DNA of 64,000 bases, from positions 1-64,000 of the forward strand of contig JAFRJJ010000085.1 in assembly GCA_017432325.1 (NCBI GenBank). Reading direction: 5' to 3'. Position numbers and translations under genes: made by a program. The notes under the pieces were generated by a model that saw only the letters and a list, made by a program, of their open reading frames with translations, did no database searches and was not told the origin of the DNA. Origin of the DNA: Solobacterium sp. (lineage in GTDB: Bacteria > Bacillota_I > Bacilli_A > Erysipelotrichales > Erysipelotrichaceae). Shown in pieces: positions 10,310 through 18,617 of the stretch; within the stretch, counting starts at the first letter, position 1; the number at the start of each line of letters is the position of its first letter.

Positions 10310-11233
10310 TTAAGCAACGTCGATGATGTCTGATTCTTTTACCATCAGTGCCTGCTTTGCGGAATTCAGGAACTGAATGTTGTAGCACGGTTCTCCCTTT
10401 TTAGCAGGGTTGCCCCACGGCATGACTCTGACGATCTGGCCTTTTTCTTCACTGCCGTTGTACATGAAGCGAACGGTTTTTCCTTTTTTATAAATAGGAA
10501 CGCCCAGTTCACGTGTAACTTCCTGCAGTTTGGAACCGATCTCCAGCACACTGTTGAACAGGACTGTGATCTTGTCTGTCATAGAACGGTCAACATGGTA
10601 GTGACCGCAGTACCAGTGGTCATATTCGACCGTATCAACAAGACCCTGAAGATAATCCGTCAATGCATCGTTGAAGTATTCATTGTTTGAAATAATGTCC
10701 TGAAGCTTTGTGGGAAGGCAGTGTGTAATGATATAGTCTACCTTGCGTCCGCATGCATCAAGAGAAGCTGTGGCTCTGGCAAATTCTTCTGCGTTCGGGA
10801 GTTCTTCAGGCCACCAGTATTTGCCTACACTGGCCATATCACCGGTTGCCGGTCCTCTGTCATGAGAAGTTGCCCCGCCTAATGTGAAAATCTTTTTTCC
10901 TTCCAGTTCGAAGACATAACCACGCTCAAGATGAAGAATCTTGCTTCTGATCTCGTGTACTTTGCCGCCCTTCCAATCCTTCTCGGGATATGTATACAGT
11001 CTCGGGAAGCATTCATGGTTGCCGTCTACAAACAGTGTTGTCCATGCCTGGTCCTGCAGCCATTTGATCCACATTTTTTCCTTCATCGTTTCATGCTTTG
11101 TATCCCAGATCAGCCCGAAATCACCGCAAATTATAAGGTAATCATTCTTCGTGAGCTTACTGGTTACATTCTTCGCTGTCAGCTTTTTGATATCCCCGCT
11201 ATAGCCGTGAATATCGCCTGTAACATAGATCAT
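10310..11233 (-). CDS. Calcineurin-like metallophosphoesterase
   Basis: Protein of 307 residues. The five metallophosphoesterase blocks are in order: GDIHG (residue 7 on), CGDFG, GNHE, the THCLP His, and GHYH. They bind two metal ions and hydrolyse phosphoesters or phosphodiesters; the substrate cannot be predicted. After the core (to about residue 235) a ~70-residue basic C-terminal extension (GVPIYKKGKTVRFMY... to the end) is unlike the minimal fold and may be a small beta barrel. The start at 11233 (MIYVTGDIHG) has AGGAGG upstream; the frame extends further without a better start. Confidence 0.82.
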   Translation of the reverse strand: MIYVTGDIHGYSGDIKKLTAKNVTSKLTKNDYLIICGDFGLIWDTKHETMKEKMWIKWLQDQAWTTLFVDGNHECFPRLYTYPEKDWKGGKVHEIRSKILHLERGYVFELEGKKIFTLGGATSHDRGPATGDMASVGKYWWPEELPNAEEFARATASLDACGRKVDYIITHCLPTKLQDIISNNEYFNDALTDYLQGLVDTVEYDHWYCGHYHVDRSMTDKITVLFNSVLEIGSKLQEVTRELGVPIYKKGKTVRFMYNGSEEKGQIVRVMPWGNPAKKGEPCYNIQFLNSAKQALMVKESDIIDVA

Positions 11234-11351
11234 ATGATTTGATCCTCCTATCCAAATCATACAAAAAAAAGAATGTGAATGAAAGAAAGAACAAAATATC
11301 TTTTGACAATTTAATAAAAGATATAAAAAGAAAAAAAGATGCCGGAGCATC

Positions 11352-11750
11352 TTATTTCTTGACAGTGGAACGATGTGACTTATTCCGGTTGACAATGGCT
11401 GACATTTCTTCACCCGGGAAGCAGATCAATCCGCCTTTCCCATTCGCCATTTCCATCAGATCTTCAGCATCTTCAAAGTATACAGTAGGCGGTGTTGCAG
11501 CAGCCACCTTATAGGGCATAACATACAGCGGAATTGAATATTCCCTCTTATCAGCCTTAGCGGCAGCTTCAACATGTGCCATCAGAAAGGCAATGTCAGC
11601 TTCATTCTGGCGGCCATATAGCTGAACGAACGGGATGAAAACAAAGGAACATTTGCCTTTTAATCCCTGTTTCGCTGCCTGTGCATCCAGTCTTTTAGCG
11701 AGAAAACCTGATGCAAAGCCTTCACCGCAGCAAATAGCAATCCTCAACAT
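11352..11750 (-). CDS. Orphan PTS IIB-like protein
   Basis: Protein of 132 residues. It begins MLRIAICCGEGFASGFLAKRL, which matches the P-loop phosphocysteine strand of lactose/cellobiose-type IIB domains (C-x-x-G-x-x-S). The C-terminus has a distinctive block, EDAEDLMEM...CFPGEE...SHRSTVKK, shared with the protein at 39708-40124. No IIA or IIC gene is nearby, so a role in sugar uptake is doubtful; a phosphate-accepting regulator is possible. The start is fixed by GGAGG 5 bases before the ATG. The paralogy is visible from the two sequences; function is inference. Confidence 0.6.
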   Translation of the reverse strand: MLRIAICCGEGFASGFLAKRLDAQAAKQGLKGKCSFVFIPFVQLYGRQNEADIAFLMAHVEAAAKADKREYSIPLYVMPYKVAAATPPTVYFEDAEDLMEMANGKGGLICFPGEEMSAIVNRNKSHRSTVKK

Positions 11751-11774
11751 ACAACCTCCAATGCTGTTATTATA

Positions 11775-11789
11775 TACAACCGAGTTGTA
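11775..11789. promoter_or_regulatory. Palindrome in promoter of IIB-like gene
   Basis: TACAAC-CGA-GTTGTA, a perfect 6-3-6 inverted repeat. On the minus strand it lies directly before and overlaps a TATAAT-like box leading to the 11750 start. Probable repressor site; the repressor is unknown. Confidence 0.45.
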
Positions 11790-11962
11790 AAGAAAAGAGT
11801 TTTTATAACAAAAATGTATAACAAAATAACGGGTCACTGAAAAATAGATTGGTTTTTCTGTGATTTCATTGCTTATTTATGCGGATTTAATGCTCTTCAT
11901 TGGATGACTGGAAAAACAGAGAAATGGTAGCGGTTTCAGAATCTTCCAAAATACATGCATGC

Positions 11963-12706
11963 TCAGACGCCGATGGAAAGACCGCCGTCAAGATGGAAGA
12001 CCTGACCGGTGATAAATGACGATTCCTCTGACGCGATGTAAGCCGCAAGAGCTCCGAACTCCTCAGGCGTTCCATTGCGCTTCATAGGGATATCAGCCAG
12101 TATGACTGAGGCATCCAGTGTGGCAGGGGAATGGTTGTCATGATCGTTGACCATACCGCTGCGGGCGATACAGTTCACGGTAATGCCGTAGGGCATCAGT
12201 TCCCTTGCAAGACAGTATGTCATGGATATCACACCGCCTCTGGCGATGGAGTCGAGTATGTTTTCCTGCGGTATCCCCGTTGAAGCTCCTGCGGAGGAAC
12301 ACAGTATGATTCTGGGGTATCTGCTTTGTTTCAGATAGGGCAGGAATGTCTGCAGTTCCAGGAACGGATCTGCAATATGATGAGAAAGTTTCTTCATCAT
12401 CTCTTCTTCCGTAAAGCTGCCGAACGGTTTCGGCACGCTTAATGAACCTGTCGTGCTGATATAAACATCCACGGAACCGAATCGCTCTGCTGCCTGGCTG
12501 AGGACTTCTTCCAGCGGCTGATGATTGGAAACAGCAGTTACAATTCCTTCCATTCCTTCGCAGGCACTGATGATGCCGGCAGCCCGGTCGGGATCATGTG
12601 TGGCCATAATGACATTCATGCCCTGTGACGCAAGTGCTTTAACAGCTCCCTGACCGATATTGCCTGTGGCTCCGGCAAAATAACATGTTCTTCCGTTCAG
12701 TTTCAT
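11963..12706 (-). CDS. SDR family protein lacking the catalytic Tyr-Lys pair
   Basis: Short-chain dehydrogenase/reductase fold of 247 residues. The nucleotide motif GATGNIGQG is at the N-terminus, ILCSSAGAS carries the expected Ser, and GITVNCIARSG and FHLDGGLS match the usual C-terminal half. The usual YxxxK is not there: the aligned stretch reads ENILDSIARGG, with no Tyr and Arg in place of Lys. It may be catalytically dead or use another mechanism. Its start overlaps the end of the upstream Cof phosphatase gene by 4 bases (ATGA), so the two are translationally coupled. Confidence 0.75.
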   Translation of the reverse strand: MKLNGRTCYFAGATGNIGQGAVKALASQGMNVIMATHDPDRAAGIISACEGMEGIVTAVSNHQPLEEVLSQAAERFGSVDVYISTTGSLSVPKPFGSFTEEEMMKKLSHHIADPFLELQTFLPYLKQSRYPRIILCSSAGASTGIPQENILDSIARGGVISMTYCLARELMPYGITVNCIARSGMVNDHDNHSPATLDASVILADIPMKRNGTPEEFGALAAYIASEESSFITGQVFHLDGGLSIGV

Positions 12707-13536
12707 CGTTCCTCCAGAAGCGGCAGTACGTGGTCATAAAGGTAATGACCCATTCCGTCTTCGTTGTTTGAATATTCAGTCACAGCGTCCGCACATGCTT
12801 TGGTGTCATCGGCGCCGTTTTTCAGACAGACGCCCCAGCCGGCTGTTTCCAGCAGTTCATTGTCATTGGTCATATCTCCGAACGCCATAACATCTTCCGT
12901 GTGAATGCCGTATCGTTTTTCATATTCCTTCAGGCCGAATCCTTTGTTGATCTGAGGATCACAGAATTCCAGCATAGTCGTTTGTGTTTTGAACGCCTTC
13001 CATGCAGGTGTTTGGTGGGCAAAGGCCCATCTCTCCACTTCCGGCATGCGTTCGGCCGGTACGCGGAACATGACCTTGGGGCATTTCTCGGCCCACATCT
13101 CGGAAATGTCGGCTGCCGCGATCACAGCCTGATGATTTCTGGCGGATGATGCCAGGACGCTCTCATCGATTCTTTTAACAAATTGTGTTCCGTTCCTGTA
13201 CAGAAACGGATTCAGATCGAGAGGTTCCATCATCAGAATGATCTCCCTGATCGTATCAGACTCAAGTTCATTGAACTGATGTATATTGCCGGAGGCCCTG
13301 TCAAAGATCTGCCCGCCGTTCAGGCCGATCATCATATCAAATCCCGGGTCTTCAAAATCCCATTTTTTCAGTTTCTCTATGATCGACGCATCGTAACTTC
13401 TGCCGCTCGCAATGCCTAGAAGAACACCATGCTGATGCAGTATTTTCAGTGCGCTGCGGGTCAGTTCCAGCATCTCACCGTCATCGTTGACCAGTGTGCC
13501 GTCGATGTCTGCAGCGATCAGTTTAGGCAGTTTCAT
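12703..13536 (-). CDS. Cof-type HAD phosphatase
   Basis: Haloacid dehalogenase superfamily, Cof/YidA type, 277 residues. DIDGTLVNDDG holds the Asp nucleophile and acid/base Asp. Motif II is in GIASGRS, the Lys in INKGFGLKEYE, and motif III in MAFGDMTNDNELL. Such enzymes dephosphorylate sugar phosphates or cofactors such as FMN and PLP; the substrate cannot be read from sequence. The start at 13536 (MKLPKLIAADIDG) is preferred to an upstream in-frame ATG because AGGGGG lies 10 bases before it. First gene of a two-gene operon with the SDR. Confidence 0.85.
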   Translation of the reverse strand: MKLPKLIAADIDGTLVNDDGEMLELTRSALKILHQHGVLLGIASGRSYDASIIEKLKKWDFEDPGFDMMIGLNGGQIFDRASGNIHQFNELESDTIREIILMMEPLDLNPFLYRNGTQFVKRIDESVLASSARNHQAVIAAADISEMWAEKCPKVMFRVPAERMPEVERWAFAHQTPAWKAFKTQTTMLEFCDPQINKGFGLKEYEKRYGIHTEDVMAFGDMTNDNELLETAGWGVCLKNGADDTKACADAVTEYSNNEDGMGHYLYDHVLPLLEER

Positions 13537-13626
13537 GTTGAGATACCCCCTGAATATTGTAATCATATCAGATCAGCGGGAAATATCTTAAACAGTATGA
13601 ATATGGACTGAATTTCTGAAAATCAG

Positions 13627-13641
13627 TAATATATAGCCATG
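13627..13641 (+). promoter_or_regulatory. -10 box directly before start codon (transglutaminase-like gene)
   Basis: TAATAT at 13627-13632 is followed by 6 bases and then the ATG. No Shine-Dalgarno sequence is present. Candidate leaderless transcript; the -35 is poor. Confidence 0.35.
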
Positions 13642-14568
13642 ACTTATACGTATTACCGGAACAGACTCTCCCCGCAGGATCAGAAGGCATACGACCAGCT
13701 GCTGAATGGACTGAGGTACCGTCAGAGTGTGATCGATGTTCCTTATACAAAACTGGTCCCGACAGATCTGATGCAGGGTATTATCGCGGATCACCCGGAA
13801 CTGATGGATGTTGATTTCCGGAGTTTTCAGTATGTAGATCTGTACCTGAAAAAGTATTTCCGTATGACTTACACGGAGTATGACAGCGCATCAGTGAAGA
13901 AGCTGGAACAGATGAAGGAACTCTTCAAGTCTGTTGTGAGTGATGATATGGATGACTGGGATAAAGCGTCTGTGATATATGATACGCTCGGTTCAATGAT
14001 CAGATACGGTTTTATTGACGGGATCACGGAACATACGATCAAGGGTTTCCTGACTGAAAATACCGCAGTCTGTGACGGCATTTCCAAAATGTACCAGTAT
14101 CTGTGCGGGTGCTGCGGTCTGGACTGTATCCTGATCCAGGGCACATCAGGCGGAGAGGGACATGCATGGAATCTGATCAGGCTGGAAGGGCATTGGTATC
14201 ATGTTGATATGACAGCAGATCTCAAGATCCGTGAGACAGCAGGTCATCCCGCCCATGTCCTGTTCTGCAGAAATGATGAGGTGTTCTCCAAAGACCATGT
14301 CTGGGATCATTCCGCGTATCCTGCATGTACGCAGGCTGATGATTATTTTGACCATTATCAGCTGACGGTCGCATCATTCTTCCAGTTTTCATCGGCAGTG
14401 ATCAAGGCAAGGATGAACAGCAGCCGGAAGATCAATATCCGGTTTCAGACAGATGTTCCGGTCACAAGACAAAAACTGCAGAAATGGATGCTGTTGATGT
14501 CGATCACCGGTGTTCTTTCCGTCGTGTTTGCGGAAGAACAGCAGATCGCCCTGATCCTTTTACAATAA
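13639..14568 (+). CDS. Transglutaminase-like cysteine protease domain protein
   Basis: Protein of 309 residues with a transglutaminase-like core. Catalytic residues are seen as Cys145 (TAVCDGISKMYQYLC), His175 (GGEGHAWNLI) and Asp190 (WYHVDMTAD). Bacterial members usually act as proteases or amidases. Residues 1-130 are helical and polar. The last ~60 residues include a weakly hydrophobic stretch (WMLLMSITGVLSVVFAE) that might anchor the C-terminus. There is no signal peptide. The start has no ribosome site; a -10-like box lies 6 bases upstream. Convergent with a nitrilase-family gene across a bidirectional terminator. Confidence 0.75.
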   Translation: MTYTYYRNRLSPQDQKAYDQLLNGLRYRQSVIDVPYTKLVPTDLMQGIIADHPELMDVDFRSFQYVDLYLKKYFRMTYTEYDSASVKKLEQMKELFKSVVSDDMDDWDKASVIYDTLGSMIRYGFIDGITEHTIKGFLTENTAVCDGISKMYQYLCGCCGLDCILIQGTSGGEGHAWNLIRLEGHWYHVDMTADLKIRETAGHPAHVLFCRNDEVFSKDHVWDHSAYPACTQADDYFDHYQLTVASFFQFSSAVIKARMNSSRKINIRFQTDVPVTRQKLQKWMLLMSITGVLSVVFAEEQQIALILLQ

Positions 14569-14589
14569 GATCCATGATCAGATACAAAA

Positions 14590-14619
14590 ACAGGAATGAC
14601 TGCTGATGGTCATTCCTGT
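14590..14619. terminator. Bidirectional terminator, transglutaminase-like / nitrilase genes
   Basis: ACAGGAATGAC / GTCATTCCTGT stem with an 8-base loop; an A run lies before it and T residues after it. Confidence 0.75.
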
Positions 14620-14632
14620 TTCGACTCTGATA

Positions 14633-15346
14633 CTAAGAAATATCAACGATCAGGATATCTTCTGTATCGAACGGGATACCTGCGGCTGTTTTGCCTGTTT
14701 GGAAGAAGAAGGAGCCGCCGTGATTGACAGGATCTTTGTCGATCGGATTGATCATCAGGACCCGGTACGCTACGGAAGCTGCCTGGGCAGCATACTCATC
14801 CAGGGCTCCGCTGTTCCATTCTTCAAGTGTGTAGTTGACATATACGGGCCAGATGAGGAGATGCTCTGTTCTGAACTTTTCCGGGAATTCCCAAAGATCT
14901 CCGCAAAGGGCAAGATCCATAGACATCCCGTTCAGCTGAAAAGTTCCGGTTTCAGTTCCTTCACAGTAATGATCATCAGTAACGGAGTACTCTTTCCAGC
15001 CTTTCGAGATACGCCGGTAGTTATGAATGAGCTCTCCGCCCGATATGACAGCGCAGGATGAAAACAGTTTTTCCCGATCTTTTTCAATATATCCTATGAG
15101 CAGAGCGATGCCGTACTGCACCGTCCAGCGCTTCAGCTGCTGAAATGTTTCTGAGGAAACTTCCCGTGCGATCGTCTGATCTGTATCATAGTTCCAGCAA
15201 AGAGAATCAAAGCCCTGCAGAAACGCTTCTGAGAAACAAAGAAGATCTGCTTTTCCTATAGAGCGTTTCATCGCAAGTTCGATCTGGCTCATATTAAATG
15301 AAATATTTTTGTTTTCACACCGGTACGAAACCAATCCGATCCGCAT
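14633..15346 (-). CDS. Carbon-nitrogen hydrolase (nitrilase superfamily)
   Basis: Protein of 237 residues beginning MRIGLVSYRCENKN, the typical first strand. The Glu-Lys-Cys triad can be placed: Glu in LLCFSEAFLQGF, Lys in ISKGWKEYS, Cys in DLALCGDLWEFPE. The family hydrolyses amides or nitriles such as omega-amides and N-carbamoyl compounds; the substrate cannot be predicted. It is shorter than typical members (260-300 residues), mainly at the C-terminus. GAGGAG is 8 bases before the chosen ATG; in-frame sequence upstream lacks a site. Confidence 0.75.
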   Translation of the reverse strand: MRIGLVSYRCENKNISFNMSQIELAMKRSIGKADLLCFSEAFLQGFDSLCWNYDTDQTIAREVSSETFQQLKRWTVQYGIALLIGYIEKDREKLFSSCAVISGGELIHNYRRISKGWKEYSVTDDHYCEGTETGTFQLNGMSMDLALCGDLWEFPEKFRTEHLLIWPVYVNYTLEEWNSGALDEYAAQAASVAYRVLMINPIDKDPVNHGGSFFFQTGKTAAGIPFDTEDILIVDIS

Positions 15347-15448
15347 AACAGTACTCCTCAGATGATCATTTCCTGAAAGTATTGTATCACAGCGGCCGGT
15401 ATGACAGGATACCATCCACGTGTTTCCTGTGCTTCAGAACAAAAGAAA

Positions 15449-15474
15449 AACCTGCAGGCACATGCCATGCAGGT
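15449..15474 (-). terminator. Terminator of NIF3-like gene
   Basis: AACCTGCA / TGCAGGTT stem; on the minus strand it is followed by TTTTCTTTT. Confidence 0.75.
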
Positions 15475-15486
15475 TCAGCGGGAAGA

Positions 15487-16329
15487 TCAGTGAATATACT
15501 GGAAGCCGTCGCCGGACTGTACAAAGTGTACAGGGATCTTGCCGACGACTTTCGGAAGCCATGTTTCAGCCATGAACTTCATACCGGGTTCTTCTGAGTT
15601 GAAGTGTCCCAGCAGAATGAGTGCTTTGGGGATGCCCAGTTCTGCACTGTCACGGATATATTCATTGAATGTATAGTCTGTGCACTCAAGCGTGATCGCG
15701 CAGTCGAAGTCTTCTTTTTCAAATGCTGTCAGGACTTCATTGTCAGCTCTTCCGTCAATATGTCCGACGATCCGGAGCTTATGGACCAGTGTTTCGGGAT
15801 CGCCGACGATCCTTGTGCCGTTGAGGTGCAGCTTTTCAATGAGTTCTTTTGCAATCTGTTTTGCAGGAACACCGTCAAACGAATAATCCATCGGACGTAC
15901 AGGATCACAGATGATCTGTTTATCCCATCCGAGTTCTTTGGCAAATCCGTAGAAGATGCCGTCAACATACTGACGGATATGTACGGGAACACCGGAATGA
16001 ATATAGTCATGATCTCTCCAGACCGTGATACCGTATTTGTCCAGAAGCGCTTTCTTTGCCTGGTAAGTACGGTTGTCCTGAAGCCAGTCCTGATGATCAC
16101 CGTGGTTCCAGAACAGAGCTTCATGAGGAATGATCAGGTTGCAGCCAAGTTTATGAGCTTCGCGGATGACTTTTGTGCTGGCAAAGCAGGTTGTGACGAT
16201 ACCCGTGCATTCAACATCGGTATTACCGTAAAGGACTTTATCTCTTGTTGTAGCATCATCGATCTTTTTGCCTTGTCTTTCGCCTTTGCTGTAGGCTTTT
16301 ACAGCATCTATAACTTCCTGTATTGTCAT
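15487..16329 (-). CDS. NIF3-like dinuclear metal-centre protein (DUF34)
   Basis: Protein of 280 residues of the NIF3/YbgI family, which forms ring-shaped hexamers with a two-metal site. Family members are widespread; links to GTP cyclohydrolase I type chemistry have been suggested but the reaction is unsettled. Metal ligands are visible as His-Glu in LIIPHEALFW and in the C-terminal LLGHFNSEEPG. The family's usual second His in HHP is replaced by the P-H-E arrangement. AGGAG lies about 11 bases before the ATG. Monocistronic with its own terminator. Confidence 0.75.
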   Translation of the reverse strand: MTIQEVIDAVKAYSKGERQGKKIDDATTRDKVLYGNTDVECTGIVTTCFASTKVIREAHKLGCNLIIPHEALFWNHGDHQDWLQDNRTYQAKKALLDKYGITVWRDHDYIHSGVPVHIRQYVDGIFYGFAKELGWDKQIICDPVRPMDYSFDGVPAKQIAKELIEKLHLNGTRIVGDPETLVHKLRIVGHIDGRADNEVLTAFEKEDFDCAITLECTDYTFNEYIRDSAELGIPKALILLGHFNSEEPGMKFMAETWLPKVVGKIPVHFVQSGDGFQYIH

Positions 16330-16482
16330 AATAAAAATATCTCCTCTATTGCCATTATAGGAGAATCGTTAAGAAATTGTTATTCAGAATACCAACTATG
16401 ATCAAGTTGGATTATGACAGTAAGTGCAGGATACAGAAAAGTCAGTATTTGATATAATTGGAACGTGATTTGAGGACGGTAT

Positions 16483-16992
16483 ATGAGTCAGAAAAGAAAC
16501 AGACGCGGATATGATTTCAGGGATCTGAATGAACTGAACGAAACAGGAACACTTCTGGGAAGAGTCGGATATAAACCGGTCGGATCGGTTTATGTACTGG
16601 TTATCGCAGCAGCACTGTTTCTGCTGATCGGCCATTTGTTCGGTATCATCATGGCGCTGATCTGTCTGGCAGGCGCGGTCTTTGTACAGTTTTATGTGAA
16701 GGATCATCCTGTGATGGATGTGTATGATGACGCAGTCATTTTCCTTGATCCAGCCGATGCTTCCGCAGGGATCCGCTATACGCCTGATCAGGTATATAAA
16801 TGGACCGTCAATAAAGACTCAAGCTATGAAATATCCGTTGTGCTCCAGGGCGGGGATATCCATGTTGCCCAAAGCTACCAGGTGTCAAAAGCCAACAGGC
16901 TGCTGAAAAAACTGATGGCTGAAAAGAGTGAAATAAAAGTGATTCAGAGCAATTTCAAGGGATTCGGTTTTATATCAAAAAAGAAAAAATAA
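16483..16992 (+). CDS. Small membrane protein of unknown function
   Basis: Protein of 169 residues. A polar basic N-terminus (MSQKRNRRGYDFRDLNELN) is followed by two closely spaced membrane helices (about residues 35-53 and 55-72), then a ~95-residue soluble domain rich in beta strands (YEISVVLQGGDIHVAQSYQV). The hairpin-plus-beta layout recalls bacterial PH-like membrane proteins, but no motif fixes this. TATAAT lies at 16453-16458 and GAGGACGG before the ATG, so it has its own promoter. Confidence 0.55.
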   Translation: MSQKRNRRGYDFRDLNELNETGTLLGRVGYKPVGSVYVLVIAAALFLLIGHLFGIIMALICLAGAVFVQFYVKDHPVMDVYDDAVIFLDPADASAGIRYTPDQVYKWTVNKDSSYEISVVLQGGDIHVAQSYQVSKANRLLKKLMAEKSEIKVIQSNFKGFGFISKKKK

Positions 16993-17002
16993 AGAGAAAA
17001 GG

Positions 17003-17031
17003 AAAGCAGGAGCTTCGTTGACTCCTGCTTT
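17003..17031. terminator. Terminator between 16483 gene and Cof phosphatase
   Basis: AAAGCAGGAG / CTCCTGCTTT stem with a 9-base loop, usable in both directions. Confidence 0.75.
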
Positions 17032-17867
17032 TATCGGCTGTTGAGTTTCAAACAGATGTCGATCGCTTCCGCTACATCCTGCACGACATAGTCGGACATT
17101 TCCTTGACAGCGTCCCGGCCGCTTTCCATAGCGAATTTCACTCCTGCGTACGGGTACATCTCCGCGTCATTCAGTTCATCACCGATGCAGGCGATCTCCT
17201 CTTTTTCCAGATGCAGCGCTTCTTTCAGATATGCCGCGAAGACTCCTTTTGAAGCGTGCGCATTGCCGACTTCCAGAAGTCTGTCTCCGCTGCGTGCAAC
17301 AAAGCAGTCTTTCCCGGCTGCTTCTTCGATACGCACCTTTGCCAGTTCACATTGTTTCTTGTCTTTCAGAACGATTGACAGTTTGCCGCATACCGTACCG
17401 GTTTCATGTTCAAGAAAATCATTGATCGTGAAATCCGGGATCACCCCGATACCTGTCTCAGCGATCTGTTCCCTGTACTTCAGAACAGATGGATGATCAA
17501 AGTTGTTGAAGACACGTTCAGAATTCATTCCCTGAACCTGGATCAGATCATAGTCAGGAAAATCTGTATCCAGGATATGCACGATCTCCCGGATCAGTTC
17601 TTTCCGGAGAGAATGGCTGACCGGGAATTCACCGTTGTCATATACGACAGCCCCGTTGAATCCGCCTGCTCTGATATCCGTGAATCCGTGATCCTTCAGA
17701 AGTTTTATACCGAAGCCGATCATCCTGCCGCTGGCAACATAGAATTTCATTTCAGACTGTTTAATGCGCTCAAGTGCTTCATTGTTACGCTGTGTCAGAT
17801 CAAAGACTGTTTTGCCATGACCCGCAAACAGCGTACCGTCCATATCACTGATCAAAATCTTAATCAT
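17031..17867 (-). CDS. Cof-type HAD phosphatase
   Basis: Second Cof-type HAD phosphatase, 278 residues. The nucleophile is in SDMDGTLFAG, the Ser/Thr motif in YVASGRM, a Lys in AHASKGVFAAYL, and the acidic motif in ACIGDELNDAEMY. Likely acts on a phosphorylated sugar or cofactor. The stop overlaps the edge of a terminator stem shared with the convergent small membrane protein. GGAGGT precedes the ATG. It lies 69 bases downstream of the RNA ligase-like gene and may be in the same unit. Confidence 0.85.
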   Translation of the reverse strand: MIKILISDMDGTLFAGHGKTVFDLTQRNNEALERIKQSEMKFYVASGRMIGFGIKLLKDHGFTDIRAGGFNGAVVYDNGEFPVSHSLRKELIREIVHILDTDFPDYDLIQVQGMNSERVFNNFDHPSVLKYREQIAETGIGVIPDFTINDFLEHETGTVCGKLSIVLKDKKQCELAKVRIEEAAGKDCFVARSGDRLLEVGNAHASKGVFAAYLKEALHLEKEEIACIGDELNDAEMYPYAGVKFAMESGRDAVKEMSDYVVQDVAEAIDICLKLNSR

Positions 17868-17935
17868 AAGACCTCCGTGTTTTTATCCATCTTATCAGAC
17901 ATCTGCCGAAACATTTTGCCACGAATCAGCTCAGC

Positions 17936-18439
17936 TCAATCAACATTTCCGAATGAAGAAACTTCAAGATAAAGCGGATTGCCGCTGCTCAGATCCGAGT
18001 TCATCAGGGATATCCTGCTGACAGTCATATGACAGTCCGGAACATAGCATTCTTTCATGGATCCTTTCATCCTGCGGACAAGCGTAATATGCGGAACAAA
18101 ATCCTTCCGGTCATAGGAGACCCCGGAGGCAGACAGTTCCTGTCGGACCTGCTCAGCTAATGCTGTAAGTTTGTCATTTTCTTTTACTCCCGCCCACAGC
18201 GTATCTCCGAACATTCCGGTTCCGTTCAGTCTGATTTCAAACGGATGAAAAGAGATCCTGCGGAGCGCATTGATCACAGGCTCCGGAGAACCGGTTTTCC
18301 CGATGAACGCAAGTGTTATATGCAGGTTTTCTTCCGGCACAAAACGGCCTGTGATCCCATCCTGCTTCATCTGCTCAAGTGTATCCGCCAGTGCTCTCCG
18401 GCATTGTCCGGTGAGCATGATCGCGATAAATAAACGCAT
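17936..18439 (-). CDS. thpR: 2',5' RNA ligase / cyclic phosphodiesterase family
   Basis: Protein of 167 residues of the 2H phosphoesterase superfamily. The two defining H-x-T motifs are HITLAFIG (near residue 37) and HITLVRR (near 121). ThpR-type enzymes open 2',3'-cyclic phosphates and in vitro join tRNA halves; the cellular role is uncertain. The start at MRLFIAIML is preferred over an ATG 18 bases upstream because the family begins with this strand and AGAGG lies about 8 bases before it. Confidence 0.8.
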   Translation of the reverse strand: MRLFIAIMLTGQCRRALADTLEQMKQDGITGRFVPEENLHITLAFIGKTGSPEPVINALRRISFHPFEIRLNGTGMFGDTLWAGVKENDKLTALAEQVRQELSASGVSYDRKDFVPHITLVRRMKGSMKECYVPDCHMTVSRISLMNSDLSSGNPLYLEVSSFGNVD

Positions 18440-18558
18440 ATCATTACCTCTGATCATAATGTACGATATAAATAATTTGCCCGTTTACAGGATATCATGA
18501 CATGATACATTTCCGGGCATTATGTAAGATACCGGCCGGTTCTTCTGCCTCGGACTTT

Positions 18559-18587
18559 TGCGAAGAGAAAAACCTTATATTATAATG
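18559..18587 (+). promoter_or_regulatory. Promoter of BglG-type regulator gene
   Basis: TTGCGA (18559-18564), a 17-base spacer and TATAAT (18582-18587). The start codon is at 18618. Confidence 0.6.
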
Positions 18588-18617
18588 GCAATATCGGATT
18601 TGCTTCGGAGGTGCCGC

